A DNA stretch of 64,000 nucleotides from Rhynchonema sp. JSB1_4 (GCA_030248065.1 JASAMV010001038.1:80027-144026); one strand, 5' to 3'; numbered from the stretch's first letter, positions 26,430-38,409 are shown. The notes: generated by a model from the letters alone, not told the origin. Made by a program: numbers and translations.

Positions 26430-29301
26430 TCACGGACTTGGCCAGAGCCTGAACGCATCGAAGAAGTCGCCAATCTTCGGCGCAAACATGTCCGGCCGTT
26501 TTGCCATCAACAAACTGAGCAGCGTTTGATCATCGTCAATTTTGTTCGCGTCCAACAGCGACATGAACAACGAATGGAATTGACCGTGAAACGTCAGGAT
26601 TGCGGACTTGTCACCCGCGAGGAAACCGCCTGGAAATATTTTTGTTGGGTCACACAACTTTTGTCCGTGATCGTTTTGCGCTCCGCTGCTTAATGGTATC
26701 GGAATATTTTTTCCTTTAGTCAGGTGGCATTTGGCGCACAATATTTGACCAGTGTAAAGGCTGCTGATTGTGCACAATTTTTACCCAAGCATAAAGCGCA
26801 GTTAAAATGATAACTTGATAACACCGACTTGGCGTCTCGACCATCGTGCATCCGGCATGCGACAAGGCGGGAGGTGGCTCATGTCACGGTTTCCCCACAA
26901 CAGACTTAGGCTTAGACTCAATTATAACGTCAGACGCTTGCGTACAGCTACGATCTACTATCTGGTGCTTGTTCATTACTATAGTAATAATTTCTGCATC
27001 ATTTACAGTAAAGATCTCCACCGTATGCCCACCTGATACAGGCGCCGTGTCCCTTCTGTACAATTTATCGATTGTCATTGTCGCGTCGAACACGTATCCC
27101 TGCCGTTGGATGAACGCAAGTTTGTTGGCGAGAAACTGTGGTCGCCAGGCCCAGTCGGATGGGAAGTAGCCCGGATGTCCGTGGCCGTAGCTGAGCGTGT
27201 GAAACATCGGAATGGTTGATTTTAGTGAGTGAGAGATGCATCGAATAGCGTTAATTCGAAACAATTGGAGTAATTAATTCGACAACGACGACTGCTCATG
27301 GGACACTGTGCATCGCCTGTTGTGCGCCACCTGTCCTTCAGTGGCACTAAGCAATATACCGCAAACCATATCAGCCAATCCCTACCCGGCATCAATCCAA
27401 GCAAAGTACTGCGTGCCAAACGGATTTGCGTTGGCGGCCAACGCGAGCAGATATGGTTTGGAACACATCAGAAGGTCGTAATCAGCTCTTGAAGCCTCCG
27501 GATGCGTGCGCATGGCTGAAAAGGTTCATTAGGACTGTAAATGGAGGGTTGACGACAAGAACAATGGGATCAAGTCTACCCAAAATCTGATTGAGCGAAT
27601 TTTGACACGCACTTCCCACATGTACTGTCGTGGCCAGGGCCACCCTTACATGTCCTGGTGTATACATATGTGGACGCCATGTCTAAGAATGGGCGCAAGC
27701 AGCCTAACTACTCAACACCCAGAAAAGCCACAAAAGTGCGCACTAAAATTCACGCACGCTGATTGGCTGCTAACCGTGTAAGTATTCTTGAAGCGGAGTC
27801 CACAAAAGTGCATTAGTGCACTCCAGGACAGGCAAGGGTGGCTCACAACGGTACCCACTCACTGGGACACATCAACTGATAATCCTACTTGTAGTGCGCA
27901 TGTATTGAAACGTTTAGATAAATCGAGATAAGCCATAGGCGTCTTATCGTCAAGTGCTCTTGCTATTCCATGCTCAATGGTTGTGCCAGAGCTCAAGACC
28001 GACCGTGTGGGGCATATTTTAACTGCGGGCACTTGGATTCGGACCCTTGGCCGAAATTTGGACTCGTCTACACCTTGAACAGAATCCAAAGGAGAAATCT
28101 TGTGCTTAAAGTTGTCCGAGCCCGAATGCAGGAGCTTCGGTCATGAAAAGAAGTCGCTGAGCAAACCTGGATCCCAAAGTGCGTCCCAGTTTTTCTGCTC
28201 GGTCTCAATTATTCTCATCACCCGCTCTCGTTCTCGAACATACGGTAGCTGAACGAAGCTCATGTTTTGAATCTTGGTCAAATGTCGCATACCACTGCGC
28301 GCCTTCAGTACGTGCGCTGCATTGTCGGGATCAACGTAGATCAGCATGGGAACCTGCATTGACGAACGAACGAACAACAAGCTTGAAGGCAAGTATAGTC
28401 CGTCCATCAGCTCATGGCACTTTCGGTTGGGAGGTTCAGGTTCCGGAAAAAAGTTCCCCCCGAAGGAAAGAAAAAACGGCGAAAAAAAAAAAAACTCTCT
28501 CTTTTCTTTCCACCACCGACAGCACCCACAAAAAAAAGTACACCGACTACGATTCTTAACTAAGACAATTTTGTTTCGAATAGTTTTTTTGTGACAAAGT
28601 TGTGGCGCCAGTTTTGACAGTGGTAAAAATTGGTTGGTTAATCATGCGAAAAGGAAGCACTTTTATGGTGGATGTAATTAAGAAAACAATACAACGATGG
28701 AAGATAATTTTGAGAAAATCGACACAAACGGACCTGGCCCAATTTTTTCCCCTTATGTATCCAGGCTTACCTTTAGCTTCATCACATTGTCCATAAACTG
28801 CAAATACATGCTCAACGGTCTGCCGTACTGGTCCCATTGACCGCGGCCGATATCAAGCAGCGCTGTGACGAGGGTGATTGTTTGATTATCGATTGGTGTT
28901 GGCTGATCGGTCGTGGAAATCGATAATTGATCAGTATTGATTGGTGGGGATTTTGGAATTGTATGTATTGACGGAGTGGGTGTGTGACGATCGACTACGG
29001 TATTATCGTCAGCAGGGTTACTGTATTGCGACTCGAAAAAGTTTGACAGCGCCCTGAGCTTGTTCGAGCGTCGCTTTTTATAAAATCGATATTTATTTTT
29101 ATTGATTGATCGCGTGTTTCCATCATCATAACTATCGTCATACAAGCCTGAGGTGTGCACTGGCACAGTCTCCATGTGCTGCATGGGTGCCACAGGACCA
29201 ACTACTAGCGTATAGTACTGTAGCACACATGTCGCGCAGAGGAGACCGACGATTAGGAACGTTGCCGCCGAAAGTGGACCGCGACGGCGTACGAAACGCA
29301 T
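26430..29301 (-). CDS. HtrL/YibB-family type II membrane protein
   Basis: Five exons: 29301-28771, 28353-28167, 27515-27386, 27190-27033 and 26629-26430, all phases consistent, giving 401 residues. The N-terminus MRFVRRRG is basic and is followed by one membrane segment (about residues 11-30), as in Golgi type II enzymes. A polar stem of about 120 residues follows. The catalytic-type region starts at TLVTALLDIGRGQWDQYGR, then VPMLIYVDPD (a DxD-like site), NPFGTQYFAWIDAGYGHGHP, SGGFLAGD and KIDDDQTLL, and ends at FFDAFRLWPSP. This order matches the HtrL/YibB family (a glycosyltransferase-like fold known from bacteria, nematodes and other invertebrates); substrate unknown. I chose the ATG nearest the membrane segment; the frame is open upstream to about 29433, with another ATG near 29415. 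Exon 4 is preceded by GATGTTTCACACGCTCAG. Intron 1 carries a MITE fragment. Confidence 0.85.
28395..28490. mobile_element. Fragment of a TAGTCCATCCATCAG-type MITE
   Basis: The sequence TAGTCCGTCCATCAGCTCAT and the following GTTGGGAGGTTCAGGTTCCG match the complete copy at 56517-56741. The right end is missing. It lies in intron 1 of the HtrL/YibB-like gene, just upstream of exon 2. Confidence 0.65.
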
Positions 29302-30173
29302 GAACACTTGCGAGGGGTACCGTGGCGATGTACACCCTTGGAGTGAATATACGACTGTCTGTGGTGTATGTGGTCGGGTCTGAAATATTTGGTCGGCTGA
29401 CGATAGATTAATCATCCGCGAAAGAGAGGGCACTAACCACTCAAAATAGACAACATTGCATGAAATGTGAGTGTGAGTACTTGGGTTTAACCTATTTCAG
29501 CCAGATGTTATGGTCAAGTGGCCCATCAAAAAAACGGGGATCGGGGAAAATAATTTTTGAGATGTTAAAAATAACGGATGAAGCACCACAGTTGAGTTTA
29601 TGGCAATTGACCTTGGTGTCAATCACTGAGGATTACACTTTGCGACCTCTGTGCATACACGCTGATGCAAAAAAGGAGTTAGGTGAAAGTATATGATATT
29701 CTGTGGGGAAATGGCGAAAGCGTATCATCTGACTTCTAATGTGATTGAAATTTGGAACACAAACCGTTCTTTTCGAGCCCCAAAATTTCTGAAATACCAT
29801 CGTCGTTGTAAGATTCACCATCAGTGACTTATCGCACAAACAAATCGTACGAATCAGTAATCACATGTGTAGCACACTGCTCGTTACGTTACGGAATGAA
29901 ATAACATAAAAAAGTGGTTCCTTTTTACAATCGTGCTTACGCGGCAGTTTTTTTTGCTTTAAGAGGCACAAATACGAGGAAGAAAAAACTGACAAAGAGA
30001 AAATCGACATATGGTTCACATCACCACATCAACAAGATGAGAAAGCAGCAACAGATTTGTGTACCCTATGCTGTGCATATTGAGCACAAAGGGAATTAAA
30101 TTGAAAACGCCCTTTTCTCTAAAACAAACGTAGTCATTCGATGTGTTGTTTCATATTAATTTGAACATTTTGT

Positions 30174-30231
30174 ATTTTTAATTTGAATCGCAACTTTTAA
30201 TTTGAATCGCAATTTTAATTTGAATCGCAAC
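30174..30231. repeat. Short tandem repeat, three units of about 19 bp
   Basis: TTTTAATTTGAATCGCAAC is repeated three times with small length differences. No other feature overlaps it. Confidence 0.8.
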
Positions 30232-30700
30232 AGTGATTGAAATCCCACAATGACGCAGGCATGTATGAAATGGACAAAAAGAAACTTACATTACAACCAA
30301 TGTCAGCCAGTCCACTAACAAAAATCTGGGTGCAAGCAAAGTGCTTCCTTCAAGTAATTTGTTGGGCAAAATTTACAGCTGGGTTCCATATTAGTTTGGT
30401 TAAGCTTTGCTTAGATCAGTGGTGCCCCACGCCGGACCTATTTTAACTATCGTACTTTTTCTGACCAACTGCGGGTCGCAAACGTCGCAGACAAAAAATG
30501 TCGTTCGAAAGAACGCTAATCCTTTGTGAAGTCTGACGTATGCGTAAATGGGCTTTGCGACAACGAGTGCTTGACTTCATTGTAGTAGTCTGGGACGCGC
30601 GCTCGGCAGATTTAGCGGTGTGGTTGCATAATGCGATGGGCGCATTTGGCTGTGATGTTGTGCACCCCGAAGATCGCCGGACACAAACATTAACAGATTG

Positions 30701-30755
30701 GCTAAAATGGGCCGCACTGACCCCAGACCGAGGTGGATCTGCGGCCCATTTTAGC
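30701..30755. repeat. Hairpin with 15-16 nt perfect arms
   Basis: GCTAAAATGGGCCGCA is mirrored by TGCGGCCCATTTTAGC around a 23-nt loop. It could be the remains of a small foldback element; no target duplication was seen. Confidence 0.6.
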
Positions 30756-30934
30756 AAAAGAATGTAACACCATAGCACGAACGTGTTGCTTGAACGCGCA
30801 GGGAGCAGAATACACAAGCAGAAGTGTTTTAAAAAAATTATAAAACGGCGCCGATTGATCTGCAGACTGAAATTTCCATCAAATTGTCGTTTCTTGGACG
30901 ATAGTACATGGGCAATAGTACAGTACTTTAGGTA

Positions 30935-31292
30935 TAGTCCAGCCACGAACTCATGAGACGACTTTTTTTTGAAATTGGCTTGTGCGGATCCAACAATGTT
31001 CCGGTTCCACGTATTTCGGAAATGAAAGAAAGAGAAACGCACGTATTTTTTAAAAACACGCTCTCCACTCGGTGCGTAAATTCCCTTTTGACTCCCAAAA
31101 CATTTGTGTGCTGAACAAAGCTGCTGTTCGCGTAAGCACGCAACAAATTGAGGTCAGCCAGCTGGAACTTGTCATCATCTCCCTCAGCCAATCTCTTTCT
31201 TTTGTTTGCGAAAACACGTGTATCTGGAGCATTTTTGAATGCGGCCAAGCAAGCTTTAAAAAAAGTCGTCTCATGAGCTGGTGGCTGGACTA
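30935..31292. mobile_element. TA-flanked MITE, copy 2
   Basis: Same termini as 24605-24964 and about 358 bp, flanked by TA at 30933-30934 and 31293-31294. Inserted in the opposite orientation to copy 1. The long minus-strand ORFs here are chance. Confidence 0.85.
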
Positions 31293-31299
31293 TATGCAT

Positions 31300-33170
31300 T
31301 TGTGCAAACTGATTTTAATACCCGCGGGCCGAAACGAAACACTTTAGTTTTGTTTCACCAATTGATGAACCCTGGCAGAGCCATTCAAAAAAGTAGCTTA
31401 GCTTTCAAAAATAATCAAAAAGTATGCAATGAGTAATATATAGGCATATAAAAAAACCTGGTGGCTTTAAGCGGCATAAAAACTGCCGCGATATGTAGGT
31501 ATGTGCAGTGCAACAATTTTGTTACATTTTCGCTTCAACAAGAACGATGGTTACACAAGCCGCACGATGATAGACAAGCAAGATTGAGCTGCATTTTAGT
31601 AACAACATTGTACCAACCTGACAGTTGGCTTGTTGTGAGGTGTTCACTGGATGCCGTGTTGTTTGTGCAATAATTGGGTGCCACACAAACAATATGTGCA
31701 ATATTCACTAGATCGGACAAAGCTGGAGCCCACAGTTCCATTCATCTTTTCACTGAGAGCGGGTGATGCTGTTTTGTTGCAAAGTGACTAATGATATCAA
31801 AGAACCAAGCGACGTGTTTCAGTTGGTTTTTGAATTCGCAGTGCTGGTTCTCTTGCTAAAACGGATTCGAACTGAGAAAGGGCAGAACTTCCAAGTGCCA
31901 GACGTTCACAAATTATTCAGCTTACAAGAGCAGCTAATATCTTTCAACTGACTTTCCCCAAAGGCTATAAAGCAACAGGTCGTCAACCTTTGTTTTAAAA
32001 AGCTGTAATTCGAAGCCACTGCTCTCTCTTTCATCGCCGCAACAAGTTTTTGCCTCCGGTCCATTTAAGTGACTGATTTAAGGAGTATATAAAACGCCTC
32101 GTTTATGCGTTGCGACGTATGCGGGACACGTAAAATTCAAACTGCGAAATTTCGAGAAAATTTCAAGTTTGAAGTCCTACGCCTGTCCACAAACAAGTTG
32201 GATTTCAGGATGAAAAAAATGGTTAAAAACAGGCGCCCTCATTTAACAACTTTACAGTTTGTGCGACTTCATGGGATTTGACACTCGCGACTTTTTCGGA
32301 CATTTTAGCGTGGTTGGTGGTTAAAAGGGTTTACGTGCTGTTGCTCTTGGTGGGCTAGAGCCGGTACGCTATTTTATTGCGAAATCTGCTTTGAAACGAA
32401 GGTCTGGACACTGTCTTATTCAGTCTGGGGCTTACAACGTAAACATACTTGATTTGCGCCAAGAAAAACCGGAGTGCACCCAGATTAATGGATGGTGCTC
32501 AGATTTCTGGTCAATTTTTTGTTTTGCTTACAAAGAACCTTTGGAATGTTTGGACAGGGCAATATCAGGGCTAAAATGGGAAAGTTTTCAATAACACGAA
32601 ATTGCCGGGGCGATGAAACAGCAGGCTTTCATCATATGCTAATCTTCAGAATTTCGTGGCTGGGAATTTCTGTCCTGCCAAATTTTCTGGGTGAACTGAC
32701 GAAAGTAAACTCACGTTAAAGCCACATTTGTATTACCGTATTTTCAGATCGTGCCTGAGAATTAAAAAAAAGATTATTCTCGCAGTTGTACATCTTGATG
32801 ACGGTGCATTAAAAAAGGCAACAATTAACACGGTTAATTACATAATGTTGAGTAGGTGCCTTCACAGCTATTCCAAAGGAAGCTGTGCCTGGCTAGAAGG
32901 ACCAGAATCCCAAATCTACATCATGTCCAAACGGTTCCTTTTTACACAACATCTCACGTGCGGCGTTCAGTGCGGAACACGGGTAATATTTCATGCACCC
33001 AGATCGTTCGCTTGCTAGGTGTGCCATTACTATACTTTCTGGGGACGCTAAAACCATTGTACTCTTTGTCTGTGAGAACAAAAGATATATGCTTAACGAC
33101 AAAGAGAGGAAGTCCATAAAGTTCGACTATTGGGGACTTGACAAACTGACAGAGGAAGTTACCCATAAAG
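31300..33170. other. No recognisable gene
   Basis: AT-rich with short ORFs only. I see no domain, splice-consistent exon pair or transposon ends. Confidence 0.4.
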
Positions 33171-33229
33171 CTCGAAACCCGAAACATAAATTTTTTCGGG
33201 GTCCATGTTCCGGGTTTTGAAAAAAAAAC

Positions 33230-33360
33230 CGAAACCCGAAACACGAAGCATGATAATCGCAAATGTTTCGACTGACTGTATAAATTGTTCACGTCAGCTA
33301 CAAGTGGCAAAAACAAAACATTTTAGATTATCATGCTTTGTGTTTCGGGTTTCGGGTTTT
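33230..33360. repeat. Foldback with GAAACCCGAAACAC arms
   Basis: AAACCCGAAACACGAAGCAT (left, about 33232) is mirrored by ATGCTTTGTGTTTCGGGTTT (right, about 33334). The word GAAACCCGAAAC is also repeated just outside (33174-33186), and long A and T runs flank the structure. This again is a repeated terminal word in a small foldback element. Confidence 0.6.
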
Positions 33361-33614
33361 TTTTAAAAAAACCAAACCCCAAAAAAAGAAAAAAAAAAAA
33401 AATTTTTTTCGGGGCTTGGGGCAACGTGGACCCTTAGCAAAGGAGAAACCAAAAGTTGGAAGCATGGCAAAAACGGGTCATAGCGTAGCGCGACGACAAA
33501 TTGATTCATATTTTTGCTGTTTCTGTTCCAAGAGTGCCCGATGTGAAGCTGGTAAGCTTGGAGGCTGATGTTCAAGCTGTGTTGAGATGGGTGTTTTTCC
33601 CCATAATTGCGTTT

Positions 33615-34159
33615 ATTGGCTGGAATTCACAAAACAAAGTCAAGCTCACCGTCAAGCTCAACGTCAAAGTTCAACGTCAGATGTTTCGGCGTCACGCTGG
33701 CTCGTGCAGTAGACGCAATTTTCTAAACGAAGGGTCAACTTTGACACGTTATTGTGCATGATTGGATGCGTTTCTCGGGATACTGTTATTTTAAGGAGGT
33801 AGCACAAGCGTTTCAGAAGATTATTTCTGAATTATAATAATTTCTGACTAATGGTATTGAAATAATGTGGCGATCAATGACCGCAGTCAAAATTTTTTGT
33901 TCCTCCGTTGGTGATCGTCTATTCATTTCTTTGCCTCTCTTCAGAAATTCATGAAACTCAGAAATACTCTCACAAAACGCTTCTGTTACAACCCTATAAT
34001 AATATTTTGGCTAGATAAGCATCCAGTCTTGCACAATAATGCGTCAAAGTTTACCCTTCGTTTAGAAAATTGCGTCTGCTGCACGAGCCAGCGTGACGCC
34101 GAAACTTTGACGTTGAGCTTGACGGTGAGCTTGACTTTGTTTTGTGAATTCCACCCAAT
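33615..34159. mobile_element. 545-bp foldback element with AAGCTCAACGTC words
   Basis: Arms of about 145-155 nt (33615-33770 and 34015-34159) are reverse complements with few differences. They begin TTGGCTGGAATTCACAAAAC at the left and end CCACCCAA at the right. Inside each arm the words GTCAAGCTCACC and GTCAAGCTCAAC are reiterated. There is no ORF of note. Confidence 0.75.
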
Positions 34160-35407
34160 GGTGTTGAATCATCAATGACTGATCAATCACATCAATATTC
34201 CCTTCGGAGTTTCACCAAGCAGAAAAATGGCTGATGCGATCGGACTGACCTGCCAATCAAAAGAGAAATTCTGATCGGCAATTCGATTTCGTTCGATATC
34301 GGAGCAGAGGCAGAGTTCGGTAGGAAACAAAAGGAAAAATTTTTTCGTTTTTTCCTTTTTTTCCTACGAAAAAATGGTACCAAAAGAAAAGGAAAAAATA
34401 GAGGAAAAAATGAAGCAAATTCATTTGTCAATTCAAATTCAAATTTTATTTGCAAGCTCACGCAAAGACCTACAACGAGATCCGGAAAACACCTGAAAAA
34501 TAAACGAGTGTACGCAACACAATGATAATCATGAATGAACAAACGACAAAACGTACCAGAGAAATTTTAAACCAATTGTTGATTGTTGACAATTGTCATC
34601 TGCAGTGTAGTGGCAGGCCCATGTGTGGGAGGTAAGTATGATGCGGGGTTGGGACCGGAAGCGTGAGAGGCACTGTAGTGGCTGGGGGGGATGGGGGGGG
34701 GATTCCCCCAGGGTAGTACTTGGGGGGGGGGGTGGGGGGGGTCCCCCCCAAATTCATCTATCTATCGTCAACACTTTTTGATTTCATCTATCTATCGTCA
34801 ACACTTATGGGCAAATCTATCTATCGTCAACAAATTCTGGGAGCAATCTATCTATCGTCAACACATTTCGACCCCAAAATGGGTATTTTTGCCTCAAAAT
34901 GGCTCAAAATCGGTATTTTTTGTCCCAAATAGGCAAAAAATCGCGCGCTACGCGCGGATTTAGTACATCTGAGTACATTTTCATTAATATTTACACATTA
35001 TTACATGCTTAGTACACTATACTATACCTTGATTTTTGGCGACCCCCCCACCATCTGTCTATCGTCAACAAGTTTGGGTCGACCCCCCCCCAGATTTCGG
35101 ACTTGGGTCATCTATCTATCGTCAACACATTTCGGGTCCCAATCAGAGGTCGCAATCGGGCCGGGTTTGGCCGGCCCGGCCCGGCCCGAGCCCCCAAATC
35201 TCCGGCCCGGCCCGGCCCGACCCGGCCCGGCCCGACCCGTACCCCCAAATCTCCGGCCCGGCCCGGCCCGAACCCCCAAATCTCCGGCCCGGCCCGGCCC
35301 GAATTTTTGGCTCAGATTTTAACCCAATTTTTGTCATAATTTTTGCGATTTTTTTAATCATTTTTTTTGTTGAAATTTCAATGTTTTCCATGAAAAAGTC
35401 GCCAGAT

Positions 35408-35805
35408 CAGTGTAGTTCCTGGTCCGGAGGGGGAACAGACGTACCCTCCACTATTTTCGGAGGGGGAACAGACGTACCACCCTGGGGGGGGAAGTCCCAA
35501 TTTGGGGGGGGGGACGGAAAAAAGTCATTTTTTGAGGTCGAAAAATTGGACTATTTTTGCCTTCTTTTGCGAAAAATCCCCTATAAAAAGGGTATTTTGG
35601 CGTTTTTTTGGAGGTTTCACCTAAAGTTTACCTATTTTTGGCCTAAAAATGCCTATTTTAGGCCTAAATTTGCCCATTTTAGGAAAAAATTGGGGGGAGC
35701 AGACGTACCCGGAGGGGGAACAGTGGGGCAGGCGTACCTCGGCGGGGGAACAGACGTCCCCGAGGGGGGGTCCCCCCCCCCCTCCCCCCCCCAGGAACTA
35801 CACTG
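35408..35805. mobile_element. Element E: 398-bp hAT-type MITE nested in D
   Basis: The ends are CAGTGTAGTTCCTGGTCCGG and CCAGGAACTACACTG, and the duplication CGCCAGAT lies at 35400-35407 and 35806-35813. The word GGGGGAACAGACGTACC is repeated about five times. The interior is T-rich with paired GGCCTAAAATG motifs. The long ORF through it is a by-product of simple sequence. Confidence 0.93.
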
Positions 35806-35822
35806 CGCCAGATAGACAATAC

Positions 35823-36134
35823 CAATGGTGTGGCTGGGGGGTCCCCCCTAGGCACAGTAGGTAGATGACGCGCCATCCTGGTACAGTAGGTAGGTCGCCG
35901 CCCCCCGGCTGGTACAGTAGGTTGCTATTTTTGGCTCAAAATGGTATAAAATCCATATTTTTCATTCCAAATAATCGAAAAATTTTGAGGGTTTTAGAGT
36001 ACATTTTCATCTGAACTTGGACATAAAAATTTTGTTCCCCCCTAGCTCGGCCGGTCGGTACAGTAGGTAGGTTGATTTCAGGCCTTTCTGGTGGTACAGT
36101 AGGTTGATTGCACGCCTGGGTAGCCACACGACTG
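35823..36134. mobile_element. Element F: 312-bp hAT-type MITE nested in D
   Basis: The ends CAATGGTGTGGCTGG and AGCCACACGACTG are mirror images with some decay. The duplication GACAATAC lies at 35815-35822 and 36135-36142. Repeated word GGTACAGTAGGTAGG. Confidence 0.9.
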
Positions 36135-37159
36135 GACAATACTGATCACTTACTTGCTGAATCCGTCAGAAATTTTAGTATTTTGGACAAAAAAACCCCT
36201 ACTTTTTCAGTAAAATAAGTCACTTCAGAAGCTTCGGGCCGGGCAGCCCGGCCCGGCCCGGCCCGACCCTCCAAATCTCCGGCCCGGCCCGGCCCGGCCC
36301 GAGCCAAAAGCCCAAAATCGCGGCCCGGCCCGGCCCGGCCCGGCCCGGCCCGAGGTCGGGCCGGCCCGATTGCGACCTCTGGTCCCAATCTATCTATCGT
36401 CAACACCCTGACCAAGTACTACAGTGGATTCCCCCCCCTAAGGGGTATCTATCTCGAGTCAACCCTTAGGGGGGGGATGGGGGGGGAAGGGTACCATCTC
36501 GAGCCGACCCCAAAGGGTATCTCGAGTAAGTAGATTTATGGTTTTCAAAGGCAAAAATAGGTGTTTTTCGACCTCGGGACCCCCAAAAATCGCACCCAAA
36601 AATGGTCATTTTAGGCCAATTTTCGGCAAAAATGTCAAAAAGTACCCATTTTTAGGCCAATTTTGCAGTAAAATTGCATGCAAAAAACGGCCTTTTTTCG
36701 CCTTTTGACGGACCATAGGGGTATCTTGGGTAGCCTCTGGGGGGTATCTCGAGTAAGTCCGAAACCTTCCCCCCCTAGGGTATCTTGGGTCGATTGGCCT
36801 GCCACCACACTGGTGAGAGGTATGATTTTGGTCACCCAAAAAGGCGAAAAAACACCGTTTTTGTGATACAATTTTGGCCAAAAATTGAGGTAAAAATAGT
36901 ACTTTTTCAAAATTTTCGCCGAAAATCGCCTAAAAACAGGTATTATGGGTGGGTTTGCGCGCGGAGCGCGCGATTTTTGGGAAAATAAGGTCGAAAAACA
37001 CCGATTTTTGCCTTAAAAAGGTATAAAATTGCTTGTGAGAGGTATGATTTGGAGTTGTGAGAGGTAAGTACTCAACCCCCCCCAACCCCCCCTCGGGTTT
37101 TGTGGTAGGTAAGTACTGAGAGGGGGGTAACCCCCCCCCCAACCCCCCCCCAGCCACTA

Positions 37160-37593
37160 CCGTATTGTCGGAAATAGAACCCCCCATTAATTGACCTGAC
37201 CCCCCCCCCCATTGATAGAACCCCCCTACACCGCTCGACAACAAACATCGAACCCCCCCTCTAATTGACCCCCCCCCCATTAATAGAACCCCACCCCCAA
37301 CCTTCACCGTACCACAGATTAGTGGTACGGTAAGGCTGTGTTGTTGTGTCAAACGTTGTTTAAGCTCGCGTGCACAACAGAATACAGCTTTTTAAGCATA
37401 ATTGCCTCTGTTAAAGTTAGAAAATACCGAAAACAAGTCATTTTTATGGGCATCAGTAACAACGATTTTTTTCGTCGGGGCGCCAAATGAAAAATATAAC
37501 CCCCCCAATAATTGACCCCCCCATAAATTGAACCCCCCCAAAATGACCCCAGTGAAAAAATAGAACCCACGTGTTCTATTTCCGACAATACGG
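37160..37593. mobile_element. 434-bp TA-flanked MITE inserted in the right end of element A
   Basis: The terminal repeats CCGTATTGTCGGAAATAGAA and their mirror are flanked by TA (37158-37159, 37594-37595). Both ends carry reiterated AATAGAACCCCCC and AATTGACCCCCC words. The central part (about 37310-37490) is shared with the copy at 37982-38409. TA flanks suggest a mariner-type element. Confidence 0.88.
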
Positions 37594-37609
37594 TACTATG
37601 GTCATCTGC

Positions 37610-37941
37610 AGTGATAGTAAGGAAAAAAATGAAAAAAAAATATTTAATTTTTTTCCGAGGAAAAAAATGACAATCAAAAAAAGGAAACAAAAAGAAAAAA
37701 AATGGTGATCGAGGAAAAAAAGAAAAAAAAGAGCATTTTTCCCCCAAAAATTGACCCCACCCCCCGCCCCAAAAATTGACCCCCCCAATAATCGAACCCC
37801 CTAAAATCAGAAGAACCCAAAAATCAAGAAGAAAAAATAACACCGGATTTGGAACCCTCTCGGCAAATGGTGAAAACAATTTTTTGAAAATGATCGAGTG
37901 AAAAAAAGTAGAACCCCCGTATTCTATTTCCGACAATACGG
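37610..37941. mobile_element. Partial copy of the CCGTATTGTCGG MITE
   Basis: The right end (GTTCTATTTCCGACAATACGG-like, ending at 37941 and followed by TA) and the inner AATTGACCCC words are present. The left terminus is not recognisable, and the left part is A-rich simple sequence. Confidence 0.5.
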
Positions 37942-37981
37942 TATATAAAAGTCTTTTACTGCAGATTTATACCGGAATATA

Positions 37982-38409
37982 CCGTATTGTCGGAAATAGA
38001 ACCCCCCCCATTAATTGACCCCCCATTAATTGAACCCCCCCCTAAATGGCTCGAAATCAAAAATAGAACCCCCCATTAAATGACCCCCCCATTAATAGAA
38101 GAACCCCACCCCCAACCTTCACCGTACCACAGATTAGTGGTATGGTAGGGCTGTGTTGTTGTGTCAAACGTTGTTTAAGCTTGCGTACACAACAGAATAC
38201 AGCTTTTTAAGCATAATCGACGCTGTTAAATGTAGAAAATACCGAAAACAAGCCATTTTATGGGCATTATTAACAATGATTTTTTTCGTCGGGGGGCCAA
38301 ATGAAAAATATAACCCCCCCCAATAATTGACCCCCCCCCATATATTGAACCCCCCAAAATGACCCCAGTGAAAAAATAGACCCCCCGGGTTCTATTTCCG
38401 ACAATACGG
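37982..38409. mobile_element. Second complete CCGTATTGTCGG MITE
   Basis: 428 bp with the same ends and central region as 37160-37593, flanked by TA (37980-37981, 38410-38411). Confidence 0.85.

Larger units (their letters stand above)
35144..36381. mobile_element. Element D: hAT-type MITE with CGGCCCGGCC words, nested in C
   Basis: The terminal repeats CAGAGGTCGCAATCGGGCC and their mirror are flanked by GTCCCAAT (35136-35143, 36382-36389). Own length about 512 bp. The repeated word is GGCCCGGCCCGA. It is interrupted by E and F. A related copy near 38536-40054 lacks both insertions. Confidence 0.92.
34709..36426. mobile_element. Element C: hAT-type MITE nested in B
   Basis: The ends are CAGGGTAGTACTTGG and CCAAGTACTACAGTG, and the duplication GATTCCCC lies at 34701-34708 and 36427-36434. 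Own length about 472 bp. The word TCTATCTATCGTCAACAC occurs about seven times in its two halves, and the internal palindrome CGCGCGCTACGCGCG lies near 34943. A second copy is element H. Confidence 0.92.
34671..36812. mobile_element. Element B: hAT-type MITE nested in A
   Basis: The left end CACTGTAGTGGCTGG and the right end GCCTGCCACCACACTG are flanked by the exact 8-bp duplication GTGAGAGG (34663-34670, 36813-36820), which is part of element A's own repeated word. Own length about 416 bp. Its word is GGTATCTCGAGTAAG (about 36445, 36520, 36745). Confidence 0.92.
34603..37600. mobile_element. Element A: hAT-type MITE split by nested insertions
   Basis: The left end CAGTGTAGTGGCAGG is preceded by GTCATCTG (34595-34602), and the same 8 bp follow the right end (37601-37608). 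The element's own length is about 410 bp once the insertions B (34671-36812) and the TA-type MITE (37160-37593) are removed. The right terminus reads CAGCCACTA...CTATG, interrupted by the TA-type MITE. Its repeated word is GAGAGGTATGATTT/GAGAGGTAAGTA, and it carries an internal GCGCGCGGAGCGCGC palindrome (36957-36973). An 8-bp duplication and CAGTG ends are typical of hAT elements. Confidence 0.9.

Noticed and set aside
28753..29433. Extending the HtrL/YibB-like protein to a start at 29433
   Set aside because: The first codon there is GTG, and the upstream residues precede the basic anchor; an acceptor-like AG lies within. The ATG at 29301 gives a standard type II anchor.
34755..34870. Regularly spaced TCTATCTATCGTCAACAC copies as a CRISPR array
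   Set aside because: Spacing is uneven, copies occur in both halves of a transposon in mirror orientation, and the genome is eukaryotic.
35036..35815. A 259-codon plus-strand ORF, the longest in the window
   Set aside because: It runs through elements C, D and E and consists of Gly/Pro/Ala/Arg repeats made by GGCCCG and G-run words; it crosses element boundaries that are defined by target duplications.
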